A stretch of DNA of 64,000 bases from Candidatus Binatia bacterium (GCA_022820725.1 JAJEFA010000010.1:1-64000); one strand, 5' to 3'; numbered from the stretch's first letter, positions 24,990 to 34,708 are shown. Notes: generated from the sequence alone by a model not told the origin. Program-made: numbers and translations.

Positions 24990-27900
24990 TTACCGAGGGT
25001 CCGGTCGTACGGGATCGTCCAGGCTGAATAGGGCTCGGAGAGCGGATGGCAGAGACTTAAAATCTTCCAGGATCAGATACGAGGCCGGTAGCAGTACCAA
25101 AATGATGGCGGTTGCAAACAAAATACCAAAACCGAGAGAAATGGCCATGGGCACCAGGAATCGGGCCTGGACCGAGGTCTCAAAAATCATCGGGGTCAAC
25201 CCGAAAAACGTGGTCAGCGAGGTCAGTAAAATCGGACGGAACCGACGAGTCCCGGCCTGACTGATGGCTTCGCTCGCTGAGAGCTGCTGTGTCGTACGCA
25301 GACTATTGGCCGTGACTATCAGAACCAGCGAGTCGTTAATCACCACCCCGGACAGGGCAACAATCCCGAACAGGCTGATGACGCTCAGGTCATGACCGAG
25401 CAGAATAAGGCCCAGCAGCGCACCGATGATGCCGAACGGAATGCTCAGCATAACGAGCACCGGCTGGAAATAGCTGCGGAAGGGTACGGCCAGCAGGCCG
25501 TAGATACCGAGCAGCGCAAACACAAAGCCGATGCCCAGGGCCTCAAGCGCCTCTTGTCGGGACAGCTCCTCGCCTTCCAGCGCATAACTCAAGCCGGGGT
25601 ATTTTCGCATGAGTACCGGTAATTCCCGGCTAAGCACCTCGGCCATAATGGTACTCGTATTCGCCGTGCTTTTGTCCACATCCGCAGTCACGGCAATAAT
25701 CCGTCGGCCTTCCCGTCGGCGGATTTCGGTATAGGCACGGCCACGCTCAACAGCCGCGGCCTGAAAGAGTGGAATCTCGCCGCCGGCATCCGTGCGCAGC
25801 ATCAGCTGCTCAACCGTATGGGCCGTGCGCCGCTCGTTTTCAGGCAGGCGTACCATGACTCGGACTTCATTGCGTCCGCGTTGTTGCCGGAGCGCTTCCG
25901 CTCCATAGAACGCGCTTCGGACCTGTCGGGCCAGGTCGGTGGCGTTGATACCTAGGCTGCGCGCCTCGGGTTTGAGCGTCAGGCTCAACTGCGGCTTGCC
26001 GCGGGCAAAACCGTCGTCAATATCACGTACCCCGGCATACCCGGCCAGGACCTGGGCCAACTCCGTTGCCGCAGCCTCCAGCGTGGGTCGGTCGCGGTGC
26101 GTCAATTGGATGTCGATGTCCGCCCCCTCGCTCACATTCGTTTCGGCCTCAAAGGTCAAGGTTTCGATGCCGGCAATATGCCTGCTCGCCGCCCGCCAAG
26201 CGTCCACAAATTCCAGGCTGCCAATCTCGCGCTGATCCGACGATACGAGCGAGACCTGCACGCCCACCAGGTGACTTCCCCCTACGCCCTCGGCACGCGG
26301 AGGCCCGAACGACGGCAGAGGCGCACCGATCAGAGCGTACGTACCCTCGAGGATGTCCGCTCCTCCGTGTTCCTCAACGGTGGTCGCGGCAGCGGTGAGC
26401 AGTTGATGCTGAACACGCCGGGCGGTCTCCATCGGCACCCCAAACGGCAGCGTCGCCTGAGCAGCGACGACATCGGTATCAATACGCGGAATAAAGCTGA
26501 ACGGAACATGGCCCCCACCGATCGCACCGCCCGCTAGAATCAGCAGTGCGATACCGGTGGCGAGCGTCGTGTACCGGTTGGCCAGGGCGAGGCGTAAGAG
26601 CGGCTGATAGCCCTGCTTCATGCAGCGCTGTAAGAGATCGTTAAAAATGCGGCGCGGCTGCCCGAGTACGGCCCACACTCGATTCTCTTGTGTCTGGTGC
26701 GACAGATGGGCGGGCAGAATGAAGAGCGATTCAATGAGCGAGACCACAAACACGGCCACCACAACCGCCGGAATCTGGCCAAAGAATCTGCCGAACGTAC
26801 CCGGGACAAAGGCCAGCGGCAAAAACGCCACGATATTGGTCAACACGGCAAACAGCACCGGCCCGGCGATGTCTCTGACCCCTTCGATCGCAGCTTGCAA
26901 AAAAGGCATCCCTCGCTCACGCCGTTCATACACGTTTTCCCCGACGACCACCGCATCATCGACCACAATACCCAGGGTAATGATAAAGGCGAAGAGCGAG
27001 ATCATGTTAATCGAGGCACCAGTCAGCGGCAGAAAAAGAAACGAGCCTAAAATGGAGATAGGAATACCCAGGGTCACCCAAAAGGCCAGCTTCGGGTCGA
27101 GGAAGATGCCCAATAGCAACAAGACCAGGACCAGACCCAGGGAGGCGTTTTTGACCAACAGATTGACCCGGTCGCGGTAGACTTCGGACCGATCATTCCA
27201 GACAGTTAATCCGATTCCGGGCGGCAGGTCAGGCTCGATTTCAGCGACATAGGCTCGGACTGTATCGGAGACCGACTGCGGGCTTTCATTGCCAACACGA
27301 AAGACCTGGATCCGGACCGCGCGTTGCCCGTTGAAAGCCGCCTCCACGTCGGTCTCCTCAAATCCGTCATGAATATGCGCGATATCCCCCACCAGAATCT
27401 GCGAGCCGTCCGGTGCCGCCGCGACCGGGATATTGGCGTACTCGCGGGCAAAGTCGCGGCGTTCCTGAGTGCGCAGCAGCACTTCACCGCCTGGGGTTTT
27501 CACCCCACCGGCCGGGAGTTCAATTGCCGCTTCCCGCACCTCACGGGCAATGCGATCGAGGGTCAGATTGTAGGCCCGCAGGTTGCGCTGCGGGACCTCC
27601 AGACTGATCTCCAGCGGTCTGGCGGCCGCCAGCTCAATCAGGGTCACGCCGGGCCGTTGCAGCAACTCATCTCGAATACGCTCGGCCAAATCGCGCAGAG
27701 TCTGCTCATCCTGCGAGCCATGCACTAGTAGGGTCAGCACTAGGTTGCGTATCTTGGACAGGCTAACAATCGGCCGTTCCGCTTCCTCGGGAAAGGACAG
27801 GATGCTGTCCACCGCATTTTTGACGTCCTGGAGCGCCTTGCCCGTATCCGCGCCGGTCAGCAGTTCAACAGTCACCTTGGCGCGGCTTTCGGTCGCCGTA

Positions 27901-28178
27901 GCTCGCACCTCCTTGACCCCATCCAGCCCCCGCACCTCGTCTTCGATGGACAGAATAACGCCCTGCTCGACTTCCGCGGGGCTGGCTCCACGATGCAGCA
28001 CGGAGACGGTAATGGTATCGGCGGTGAACTCGGGGAAAATTTCCTGTTTGACTCGCGTGCTGAGAAGGAGGCCACCCACCAGGAACAGTAACATCATCAG
28101 ATTGGCGGCCACATGGTTGCGCGCCATCCAGGCGATTGGGCCACCGACATGCGGCGCAGTGTCAACTCTGTCGGCCAC
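24990..28178 (-). CDS. RND efflux permease (second pump)
   Basis: At 1062 residues it is a complete RND transporter, closer to the branch with an N-terminal PIAWMARNHVAANLMMLLFLVGGLLLS than to classic AcrB. Blocks include EIFPEFTADTITVSVLHRGASPAEVEQGVILSIEDEVRGLDGVKEV, the TM4 Asp pair (LGIVVDDAVVVGENVYERRERG), a large second periplasmic loop, and LFGIVALSGVVINDSLVLIVTAN with RRFRPILLTSLTTFFGLTPMIFE. The loop is intact. It is the last gene of the minus-strand OMF-MFP-RND operon, 7 bases after the adaptor. The substrate is unknown. It is distant in sequence from the permease at 2053, so the two pumps are not a recent duplication. Confidence 0.94.
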   Translation of the reverse strand: MADRVDTAPHVGGPIAWMARNHVAANLMMLLFLVGGLLLSTRVKQEIFPEFTADTITVSVLHRGASPAEVEQGVILSIEDEVRGLDGVKEVRATATESRAKVTVELLTGADTGKALQDVKNAVDSILSFPEEAERPIVSLSKIRNLVLTLLVHGSQDEQTLRDLAERIRDELLQRPGVTLIELAAARPLEISLEVPQRNLRAYNLTLDRIAREVREAAIELPAGGVKTPGGEVLLRTQERRDFAREYANIPVAAAPDGSQILVGDIAHIHDGFEETDVEAAFNGQRAVRIQVFRVGNESPQSVSDTVRAYVAEIEPDLPPGIGLTVWNDRSEVYRDRVNLLVKNASLGLVLVLLLLGIFLDPKLAFWVTLGIPISILGSFLFLPLTGASINMISLFAFIITLGIVVDDAVVVGENVYERRERGMPFLQAAIEGVRDIAGPVLFAVLTNIVAFLPLAFVPGTFGRFFGQIPAVVVAVFVVSLIESLFILPAHLSHQTQENRVWAVLGQPRRIFNDLLQRCMKQGYQPLLRLALANRYTTLATGIALLILAGGAIGGGHVPFSFIPRIDTDVVAAQATLPFGVPMETARRVQHQLLTAAATTVEEHGGADILEGTYALIGAPLPSFGPPRAEGVGGSHLVGVQVSLVSSDQREIGSLEFVDAWRAASRHIAGIETLTFEAETNVSEGADIDIQLTHRDRPTLEAAATELAQVLAGYAGVRDIDDGFARGKPQLSLTLKPEARSLGINATDLARQVRSAFYGAEALRQQRGRNEVRVMVRLPENERRTAHTVEQLMLRTDAGGEIPLFQAAAVERGRAYTEIRRREGRRIIAVTADVDKSTANTSTIMAEVLSRELPVLMRKYPGLSYALEGEELSRQEALEALGIGFVFALLGIYGLLAVPFRSYFQPVLVMLSIPFGIIGALLGLILLGHDLSVISLFGIVALSGVVINDSLVLIVTANSLRTTQQLSASEAISQAGTRRFRPILLTSLTTFFGLTPMIFETSVQARFLVPMAISLGFGILFATAIILVLLPASYLILEDFKSLPSALRALFSLDDPVRPDPR

Positions 28179-28185
28179 GGAAGGC

Positions 28186-29448
28186 TTAGTCCTCGTCCGC
28201 GCGTGTCGAGGCCGGCTCAGCCTCCACGGCCTGCAATCGCATCCCTGGCAGTGCGGCTGGCAGAGTGCTGGTCACGACCCGGTCGCCGTCCGCCAAGCCA
28301 GCTTGAATCAGCACCGAGTCCCGTCGCCGTAGCGTTACTTCCACCTGCCGAATCTCCAATTCTCCCTGCGCGTTATACACCCATACCCGTTCTTCCTCGC
28401 GCAGGCTGCTGCGCGGCAGGACTATCGTCTGAGGCAGGGTTGGACCGAGAATCTCCACCCTGACATACTCTCCGAGCAAGAGAGATGAACGGGGCTCGTC
28501 ACTGGGCTTCAGACCGAGTGGGTCAGGGACGAGGACCAGCACCCGGGCCATGCGGCCGTTTTCGGTCACGTCACCGAGCAGATGCTCAACCCAGCCCGTC
28601 CACTGGACAGACTCTCCACTCCCGAGATCGCGCATAATGCGGACAGCGGAGCCTTTTGTCACAGCATCCGGGAGGTGCTCGGATGGTTGCGGTCCGGCAG
28701 CATTCGGAAATTCCACCCAGCCCAATTCATTCAGCGGCACACTCACTTCGACCCGAAACGCATCGGTGCACACCAGGGTCGCAACCGCACTCCGCGCGTT
28801 GACCAATTGACCGATTTCAACCGTCTCCTTCAACACCAACGCGTTGCACGGCGCCGAGACCACCGTTCGGGTCAGGTCCAGCTCGGCCTGGGCCAAACGA
28901 CTCTTGGCCGCGTCCACCGCGGCCCGCTTCTCCTTGAGATGGGGCTGGCGCAGCGCCAAGAGCCTCCCCATCTCACTGGTCTCGATAGACGGCTCCAGCA
29001 GGTCCCATTCCTGGTGGGCAACGACCTGATTCCCTTGTTCGACTTGCAGTTCGAATTCCGCTCGCGCCAGATTACCTCGCTCGGTATCGGCCGCCAGACG
29101 ATAATCCTGCGGGTCAATCTTGAGCAATACCTCGCCCGCCCGGACCAAGCCGCCGTCGATCAGATCGTCATGCTGGGCAATGACATAGCCCTCGACCCGC
29201 GGAAAGAGGGTCAGTTCACGATGGGCTCGAACGGTGCCATACGCCTGCAATGCAGCGCGCTCATCTTGGGTGTGAACGGTGATCACCTCAACCAGCGTGG
29301 GTACAGCTTCCCGGTCGACCCTGGGGACCGGAGGTCGGCTTGCGATCAGCGCACGGGCGCCCAACATGCCGGCAATGAGAATGAGCAGCGGCAGTCCAAA
29401 CCGGAACAGACGCGTCGCCCACGCTTTCCCCCCTGCGGCTCGTGTCAC
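28186..29448 (-). CDS. RND efflux periplasmic adaptor (second pump)
   Basis: The 420-residue adaptor has an N-terminal membrane anchor (LFRFGLPLLILIAGMLGARALI), an ALQAYGTVRAHRELTLFPRVEGYV barrel-sandwich half, a helical hairpin (about 150-215), the return half RTVVSAPCNALVLKETVEIGQLV, a beta-barrel and a membrane-proximal domain (YNAQGELEIRQVEVTLRRRDSVLIQAGLADGDRVV). The start is the GTG at 29448. It overlaps the stop of the outer-membrane factor as GTGA and is preceded by a strong AGGAGG about 7 bases upstream. A longer in-frame extension to 29529 is unlikely. The overlap implies translational coupling. Confidence 0.9.
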   Translation of the reverse strand: MTRAAGGKAWATRLFRFGLPLLILIAGMLGARALIASRPPVPRVDREAVPTLVEVITVHTQDERAALQAYGTVRAHRELTLFPRVEGYVIAQHDDLIDGGLVRAGEVLLKIDPQDYRLAADTERGNLARAEFELQVEQGNQVVAHQEWDLLEPSIETSEMGRLLALRQPHLKEKRAAVDAAKSRLAQAELDLTRTVVSAPCNALVLKETVEIGQLVNARSAVATLVCTDAFRVEVSVPLNELGWVEFPNAAGPQPSEHLPDAVTKGSAVRIMRDLGSGESVQWTGWVEHLLGDVTENGRMARVLVLVPDPLGLKPSDEPRSSLLLGEYVRVEILGPTLPQTIVLPRSSLREEERVWVYNAQGELEIRQVEVTLRRRDSVLIQAGLADGDRVVTSTLPAALPGMRLQAVEAEPASTRADED

Positions 29449-30953
29449 AGCCGTCCTCCTGAGAGAGCAGCCGGGTCGGGCGAGGCAGCGAGGCGGATGG
29501 CGTTCGGGGCTTCTAAGGCCTCTGTCCACTTGCCGCCTAAGGCGCGGTAGAGTTCGGTCCGTCGGCTCAGCAGGGTTTTTCGCTCGCTAATCACTCGGCG
29601 CTGGAGCGCCTGGAGCGATTGTACCGCCACCAGCACATTCAGATAATCAATAAGACCATGAGTATAGCGCGAGCGGGAGACATCCAGCGTTGACTGCGCA
29701 AGAGTGATTTGCCGCTCAAGATTACGCAGGAGTTCTCGTTGCTGACGTTCTTGGACCAAGGCGTCTTCAATCTCGCGCAGGGCAGTCAGATACGTCTGCC
29801 CAAAGCGGTCGAGCAATTCCTGGACTCGCGCTTTTTGCCGAACCACCTCGTTCCGGCGGCGGCCGCCATCAACCAGCGGTGTGATCATATCACCGATCAG
29901 CGAACCGATTTCCTGGCGAAAGAAAGTGTCCCAACTCCGCGCGCTGAACTCGTAGGACAACTGCAATACCAGGCGGGGCAAGCGCTCGGCCACGGCTGCA
30001 GCGACCCGATAGTCCGCGGATTGGAGCCGGAGTTGGGCGGCCTGCAAATCCGGACGGGATACGAGCAGCATGGTCGGAGAAACCAGTTCTGGAAACGGCG
30101 GCAGCTCGGGTAGCGATCGGCCGGGTACCAACTCGTCAAGCGAGCCCGGCACCCGGCCGAGGAGAACCGCAAGCTGATTCAAGGCCGTCTCCAGAAACGA
30201 TTGCACAACCGGCACCTGAGCTTGGGTGTCGGCAAGCTGCTGCCGTTGCTGCAGCACATTCACGGCAGAGCCGGTCCCAACGCTGAAGCGGAGTTCGGTC
30301 AGGTTGAGCAGGGTCTGGCTCACCTGAATCTGTTCCTGCAGTACGTCCAAAAGGGCGTATTGCTCCTGACAGGTGAGCCAGACATTCACCACCGCGCCCG
30401 TGAGCAGCAGGGCCGTGGCTTCCACGTCCTGACGCGAAGCGACCGATTCAAGCCGGGCGGCAGTCCGCTGGGATGCAATCCGCTTCCAAAGATCAATTTC
30501 ATACGTGAGGCCCGTGGCCACAAAATAACGGTCTGGATTCGCCGTGCGCCTGAGGCGGTTGCCGTGCAGGTCCATCGCTTCCCGATCAACGGTATGGAGG
30601 CGGGAGGCTCCCGTGCGGAAATCGAACTGGGGGACCTGCTCGGCCCCCGCGATTCGAGCCAGGGCCTGGGCTTGCGCGAGCCGGGACCAGGCCTGCCTCA
30701 ACTCGAAATTCTCGGTAAAGACGCTCTCCATTGCCGTATTCAACCGAGGATCGTTAAACTCCCGCCACCATTGACCCAGAGCTCGCTCGCCTGTCGTCCC
30801 ATGATGATACGCCTGCGGTATGGCAACCGTAGGCTGCTCAAGAGAACGCGCCGAGTACGGGCTACAGCTGGCGATTACAAGTAAGAACAGGACAGAAAAC
30901 GGCACCATCCGTCGGCAATGCGTTCGTTGGAAAACGTGCTGTTGGCTTACCAT
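29445..30953 (-). CDS. NodT-family outer-membrane efflux lipoprotein (second pump)
   Basis: The 502-residue outer-membrane factor has a lipoprotein signal (PFSVLFLLVIASC, lipobox VIASC) and the TolC-like double repeat. Visible blocks are LGQWWREFNDPRLNTAMESVFTENFELRQAWSRLAQAQ, LTYEIDLWKRIASQRTAARLES, RFSVGTGSAVNVLQQRQQLADT, LLVSRPDLQAAQLRLQSADYRVAAAVAERLPRL, PLVDGGRRRNEV and YTHGLIDYLNVLVAVQSLQAL. It is the first gene of the operon, unlike the first pump, where the outer-membrane gene is last. The start could be 30953 or an in-frame ATG at 30908. Neither has a clear ribosome site, and the shorter form would leave a more typical 15-residue signal. Confidence 0.9.
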   Translation of the reverse strand: MVSQQHVFQRTHCRRMVPFSVLFLLVIASCSPYSARSLEQPTVAIPQAYHHGTTGERALGQWWREFNDPRLNTAMESVFTENFELRQAWSRLAQAQALARIAGAEQVPQFDFRTGASRLHTVDREAMDLHGNRLRRTANPDRYFVATGLTYEIDLWKRIASQRTAARLESVASRQDVEATALLLTGAVVNVWLTCQEQYALLDVLQEQIQVSQTLLNLTELRFSVGTGSAVNVLQQRQQLADTQAQVPVVQSFLETALNQLAVLLGRVPGSLDELVPGRSLPELPPFPELVSPTMLLVSRPDLQAAQLRLQSADYRVAAAVAERLPRLVLQLSYEFSARSWDTFFRQEIGSLIGDMITPLVDGGRRRNEVVRQKARVQELLDRFGQTYLTALREIEDALVQERQQRELLRNLERQITLAQSTLDVSRSRYTHGLIDYLNVLVAVQSLQALQRRVISERKTLLSRRTELYRALGGKWTEALEAPNAIRLAASPDPAALSGGRL

Positions 30954-31144
30954 AAGCAGGGCGAGCTTTCACCTTCTTCCGCTATTCTATCGTTTTATTA
31001 TACGTGCAATCCAGGGTTTGCATCAGGGGATACCAGACAGGCGGTGCGCAACCGTTTGGCCGGGTCTTTGCGTTGCCTCTTCCTGACAGACTTGATAGGG
31101 GACGAAGTTCAACAGGCGGTCGCCTGTGAGGAGCAGAATACCAC

Positions 31145-31612
31145 ATGGTCAAAACCACCTATTTCGAAGAGTACGAGGTTGGTGCGTCTCGCGAGACCCT
31201 GGGCCGGACGATTACCGAGAGTGACATTGTCACCCATGCCGGGCAAACCGGAGACTTTTTCCCACATCATGTAGACGCCGAGTGGTCCAAGACCAATGAG
31301 TTTGGCCAACGCATTGCCCACGGCACACTGATTCTCAGCATCGGTGCCGGGATGACGACCACGGAGATCAATCCGGTCTCGTTTTCCTATGGCTACGATC
31401 GCGTCCGTTTTATCCGCCCGGTTTTTATTGGCGATACGATCCACGTTCGTCTCACGGTCAAGGACAAGCGCGATTATCTCCGGCGGACCACCCACGGGGT
31501 GCTAGTTGACCTGCTCGAAGTCATCAACCAGGACGGCCATGTCGTGCTGGCGTGCGAGCATCTGTCCCTGGTAGAGCGACAGACACCGGCAGAGAGGGTC
31601 ACACACACATAG
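31145..31612 (+). CDS. MaoC-like hot-dog dehydratase
   Basis: The 155-residue protein is a single-domain MaoC-like hydratase: [46 protein letters not shown], then [18 protein letters not shown] and [31 protein letters not shown]. The GDFFPHHVD segment carries the family's D-x-x-x-x-H catalytic pair. Such enzymes hydrate trans-2-enoyl-CoA or related mesaconyl-type CoA esters. A moderate ribosome site (GTGAGGAG) is upstream. Fifteen bases separate it from the quinone oxidoreductase-like gene, and an LLM gene follows, so the three form a probable operon for oxidation of an unknown acid. It is distinct from the MaoC gene at 255. Confidence 0.85.
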   Translation: MVKTTYFEEYEVGASRETLGRTITESDIVTHAGQTGDFFPHHVDAEWSKTNEFGQRIAHGTLILSIGAGMTTTEINPVSFSYGYDRVRFIRPVFIGDTIHVRLTVKDKRDYLRRTTHGVLVDLLEVINQDGHVVLACEHLSLVERQTPAERVTHT

Positions 31613-31626
31613 TCCAAGGAGTCAGC

Positions 31627-32568
31627 ATGGAATCTATTCGCGCAGTCGTGGTTGATCCTGACACGGAAAAACGCCTGACTATCCAGAACGTCGATCCCCC
31701 TTCCCCGCTTTCGTCCGAAGCCGTCATCCGAGTCAAAGCTGTTTCTCTGAATCTTGGTGAGGTCCGGTTTTCCATGAATGCCGAGGCCGGATGGCGACCG
31801 GGCTGGGACTTAGCTGGAGTCGTTGAGCGGGCTGCGGCTGACGGCTCCGACCCTCCGGTTGGAGCCCGCGTAGTCGGCTTCGTCCCATCAGGCGCATGGG
31901 CGGAGCAGGTTGCCGTGCCGACTCATGCCTTAGCAATTGTACCGGATGGGGTGTCTTTTGCTCAAGCTTCCACGTTACCGGTTGCAGGCCTCACCGCACT
32001 GTATTCGCTTGAGCGTAACGGTTCACTCCTCGGCCGTTCCGTATTGATTACTGGCGCTTCTGGCGGTGTGGGCCATCTGGGCTGTACGCTGGCTCGACAC
32101 ATGGGCGCACACGTTGTTGCCTCAGTCCGCCGTCCAGAGCGCGCACAACACGCGCGTGACGCAGGCGCACATGAGGTTGTGGTTGGAGAAGATATTGCAG
32201 GCGCGGCCGCGTTTGGCCCCTATCATATGATCGTTGAGTCGGTTGGCAGTGAAACACTGACGAAAGCCTTATCCATGCTCGGTCCAGATGGTATGTGCGT
32301 CACCTGTGGAGTATCAGCGGGAGCAGAGGTGACCCTGAACGCGCGCGACTTTTTTCGTATTGGTGGAGCCAAGCTGTACGGCTTTATTCTGTTTCACGAG
32401 GTGAAGGCCCATCCAGCGTCAGCAGGCTTATCTCGACTGGCCCAACTTGCCGCCGATGGTACTCTCACACCACAGATTGGAGTCGAAGCGCCCTGGGCTA
32501 CTATTGCTGACGTGGCCCAACGATTTTTCAATCGAGAAATTGCCGGCAAGGCAGTACTACTGTTGTAG
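31627..32568 (+). CDS. Quinone oxidoreductase-like MDR protein
   Basis: The 313-residue protein belongs to the medium-chain dehydrogenase/reductase superfamily without the structural zinc lobe, as in quinone oxidoreductase and enoyl reductase types. Evidence is the N-terminal GroES-like domain (VIRVKAVSLNLGEVRF, WRPGWDLAGVVERAA, GARVVGFVPSGAWAEQVAVP), LPVAGLTALYSL, the NADPH-binding GASGGVGHLGCTLARHMGAHVVASVRRPERA and a C-terminal FFNREIAGKAVLLL. The CxxC-type zinc cysteines are absent. It would reduce an activated C=C bond with NADPH. The substrate is unknown. The ATG at 31627 has CAAGGAG upstream. Confidence 0.85.
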   Translation: MESIRAVVVDPDTEKRLTIQNVDPPSPLSSEAVIRVKAVSLNLGEVRFSMNAEAGWRPGWDLAGVVERAAADGSDPPVGARVVGFVPSGAWAEQVAVPTHALAIVPDGVSFAQASTLPVAGLTALYSLERNGSLLGRSVLITGASGGVGHLGCTLARHMGAHVVASVRRPERAQHARDAGAHEVVVGEDIAGAAAFGPYHMIVESVGSETLTKALSMLGPDGMCVTCGVSAGAEVTLNARDFFRIGGAKLYGFILFHEVKAHPASAGLSRLAQLAADGTLTPQIGVEAPWATIADVAQRFFNREIAGKAVLLL

Positions 32569-32633
32569 ATTCGACGGGCAATTTATACGTAGTTAGTCCG
32601 ACACATGCCGGCACGAAGGAAGGACACAAGTCC

Positions 32634-33608
32634 ATGCAATTCGGCGTCTTTTATCAGTTACCCTGCGCTCCTGGGCAGTCTGTTCCGCAACGCTATCGAG
32701 ATACGTTCGAGCAAATTGTTTACGCGGACCAGTTGGGTTTTGATTCCGCGTGGCTGGCCGAGGCTCATTTTGACGCCGGCTTTTCCACCATGCCGGCACC
32801 GTTGGTTGTTGCCGCAGCCCTCTCGGGGCGCACCAAGCATATCCGTTTGGGTATCGGGGTCAGCCAACTCCCGCTCCACAATCCGGTCAGCGTGGCCGAA
32901 GAAGCCGCAACGGTTGATATTGTCACCGGTGGAAGGCTGGACTTTGGCCTGGGGCGAGGAACGTGGAACCACAACTTCGATGGTTTTGGCGTTCCCTGGG
33001 AGGAACGCACGACCCGGCTGGAAGAAGCGATTGATATCCTGGAACACGCCTGGGCCGATGCCCCGCTCACCTACCACGGTCGGCACTATCAGTTCGAGTC
33101 AATCAACGTCGTGCCCAAGCCGCTTCAGCAGCCCGGCCCGCCGCTGCATATTGCCGCCAACAGTCCGAGTACGGCAGAGTTTGCCGGGCGGCGCGGCTTA
33201 CGCCTGTTGATGGCCGCTCCCATTCATCCCTGGCCGGATGATTTCCTGACCCATCTCGGGCTGTATCGCGATTCGGCGGCCAAATCGGCCTCAGAAAATG
33301 CGCAGGTGTCAGCCGTCTTCTTTGTCTTCCCGGCTCGGGATCGTGCCACGGTGCGCACGCAGATGGCCGACAGCTTTGCCCGTCACCCCATAGGCCAGCG
33401 CACCTCGTATGAGACCGCGGAAGAGAAGATGGCCATATTCGGCAGCCCGCAGGAATGTATAGACCGGATTGCAGAGGTGCAGCAACGGGCCAAGCTGGAT
33501 TCCCTGATCTGTTCCTTCAATCCCGGCGGAACCGTTCTCCATGAGCACGTGAAGGTGGCGATGCAGCGCTTTGCGGAAGAGGTGCTGCCGAGCGTGCGTG
33601 ACCTGTAG
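32634..33608 (+). CDS. LLM-class flavin-dependent oxidoreductase
   Basis: The 324-residue luciferase-like monooxygenase begins MQFGVFYQLPCAPGQSVPQRYRDTFEQIVYADQLGFDSAWLAEAHFD and has the family blocks IRLGIGVSQLPLHNPVSVAEEAATVDIVTGGRLDFGLGRG, TRLEEAIDILEHAW and a C-terminal GSPQECIDRIAEVQQRAKLDSLICSFNPGG. It probably uses FMNH2 supplied by a reductase and adds oxygen to an organic substrate. A good ribosome site (GAAGGAAGGA) precedes the ATG. It closes the MaoC, quinone oxidoreductase, LLM run. It is one of four LLM proteins in the window and is similar in type to the one at 41985. Confidence 0.88.
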   Translation: MQFGVFYQLPCAPGQSVPQRYRDTFEQIVYADQLGFDSAWLAEAHFDAGFSTMPAPLVVAAALSGRTKHIRLGIGVSQLPLHNPVSVAEEAATVDIVTGGRLDFGLGRGTWNHNFDGFGVPWEERTTRLEEAIDILEHAWADAPLTYHGRHYQFESINVVPKPLQQPGPPLHIAANSPSTAEFAGRRGLRLLMAAPIHPWPDDFLTHLGLYRDSAAKSASENAQVSAVFFVFPARDRATVRTQMADSFARHPIGQRTSYETAEEKMAIFGSPQECIDRIAEVQQRAKLDSLICSFNPGGTVLHEHVKVAMQRFAEEVLPSVRDL

Positions 33609-33612
33609 CGTC

Positions 33613-34308
33613 TCATCGGCTGGCGCTTTGCTCAACCGCTCGGCCCACAAATATGATCGAAGCGGGCTTGCTCGTCTTCGGATGGACCGGCTCGCGGCAT
33701 TCCAGGATAGCGAAACCACTGTCGCGGAGGAGTCGCATCCAGGATTCTACGGTACGAAAATACCAGGGGGCCGGATCGGTAAACTCCGGCCCGAATCCAT
33801 CCCATGAGCCGGGCCGCCAGCCATCACAATAGGGCCGATCACCACACGCCATGACAGGGTGGAGGGTCTGAATGACTATATGGCCCTGGGTCTGTACATA
33901 GCGCGACAGGGCGTGAAGCAGATGCTCCACCGAGTCTTTTCCCAGTAATGAAAAATTACAGATGATCGTGTCGAACCGACCTGCGCTGAGCCGACCGGCG
34001 GCCACATCCTCGTAGGAACAGACCTGAAACCGTCCACCCTCGAGTCGCTGCGCTTCCGCTATCAGTTCGGGCACGACGTCAATACCGAAAACCTCGATTC
34101 CACGCTCCGCAAGCGCGCGAGCCAGCCAACCTTCTCCGCAGCCAACGTCAAGCACGCGTCGCGGCGTCAGGCTTGTAACGGCTTGAACTATGGCCTGATT
34201 GGTGACCAGCGTCCGACTTTCAATCTCCTTATTCTGGACGGCTTTCGTCCAGGGACCGGCGTTCGTATGCCACGAAGTCACGATCTGTTTGTCGCTGAAT
34301 TCCGGCAT
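33613..34308 (-). CDS. Class I SAM-dependent methyltransferase
   Basis: The 231-residue protein carries the Rossmann methyltransferase core: RRVLDVGCGEGWLARALAERGIEVFGIDVVPELIAEAQR (motif I and the acidic ribose-binding residue), then FDTIICNFSLLGKDSVEHLLHALSRYVQTQGHIVIQTLHP. A C-terminal lid follows (WYFRTVESWMRLLRDSGFAILECREP). The substrate is unknown. The start is set at the ATG at 34308 (MPEFSDKQIV). A longer open frame runs into the DUF2442 gene and does not resemble the family. It is convergent with the LLM gene, and the stops are only 4 bases apart. Confidence 0.85.
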   Translation of the reverse strand: MPEFSDKQIVTSWHTNAGPWTKAVQNKEIESRTLVTNQAIVQAVTSLTPRRVLDVGCGEGWLARALAERGIEVFGIDVVPELIAEAQRLEGGRFQVCSYEDVAAGRLSAGRFDTIICNFSLLGKDSVEHLLHALSRYVQTQGHIVIQTLHPVMACGDRPYCDGWRPGSWDGFGPEFTDPAPWYFRTVESWMRLLRDSGFAILECREPVHPKTSKPASIIFVGRAVEQSASR

Positions 34309-34324
34309 CGGGTGAAACGCAAAC

Positions 34325-34666
34325 TCAACTCTCCTGTTTCGCGTGGCGGCTGGAACGCCGAGCAGGACGAGCCGGTCGGGTGTCCAGCCACTTCTGAAAT
34401 GAAGATTGACTCTCTCCCGATGGTCGCCCCGCCAGGAGGCCCTCAACACTGATATCCTCATCGATATCTTCCCAGCGGATCCCCGGTCCTTTACCGATCA
34501 ATCTCCAGTTCGCGGCTTCCTCTTTCGTTGCATGGTACAGACGTGGAAACCAGGCGAGGGGGGCGAATATAGTTCGTCCGTCGTCCAGATCAACGCGTAG
34601 AGTGTCGGCCGAGAGCTTCACCTTCTCCGCTCTGGGGACTGTAATCTCAACCGCGGAAATACTCAT
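34325..34666 (-). CDS. DUF2442 domain protein
   Basis: The 113-residue protein starts MSISAVEITVPRAEKVKLSADTLRVDLDDGRTIFAPLAWFPRLYHATKEEAANWRLIGKGPGIRWEDIDEDISVEGLLAGRPSGES, the full DUF2442 signature. The Arg/Ser-rich tail (about residues 86-113) is extra. DUF2442 proteins are small and often lie next to DUF4160, in an arrangement proposed to be toxin-antitoxin-like. No DUF4160 gene is seen here, so it may be an orphan. Function is unproven. It precedes the methyltransferase by 16 bases on the same strand. Confidence 0.8.
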   Translation of the reverse strand: MSISAVEITVPRAEKVKLSADTLRVDLDDGRTIFAPLAWFPRLYHATKEEAANWRLIGKGPGIRWEDIDEDISVEGLLAGRPSGESQSSFQKWLDTRPARPARRSSRHAKQES

Positions 34667-34708
34667 TCCAAGCCTTGATCTCACTTTGAGTTTATCCCCT
34701 CACCCCAA

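Noticed and set aside
34325..34666. Complete DUF2442/DUF4160 toxin-antitoxin pair
   Set aside because: Only the DUF2442 gene is present. The neighbours are a GFA protein and a methyltransferase, and no DUF4160-like frame was found on either strand within 500 bases.
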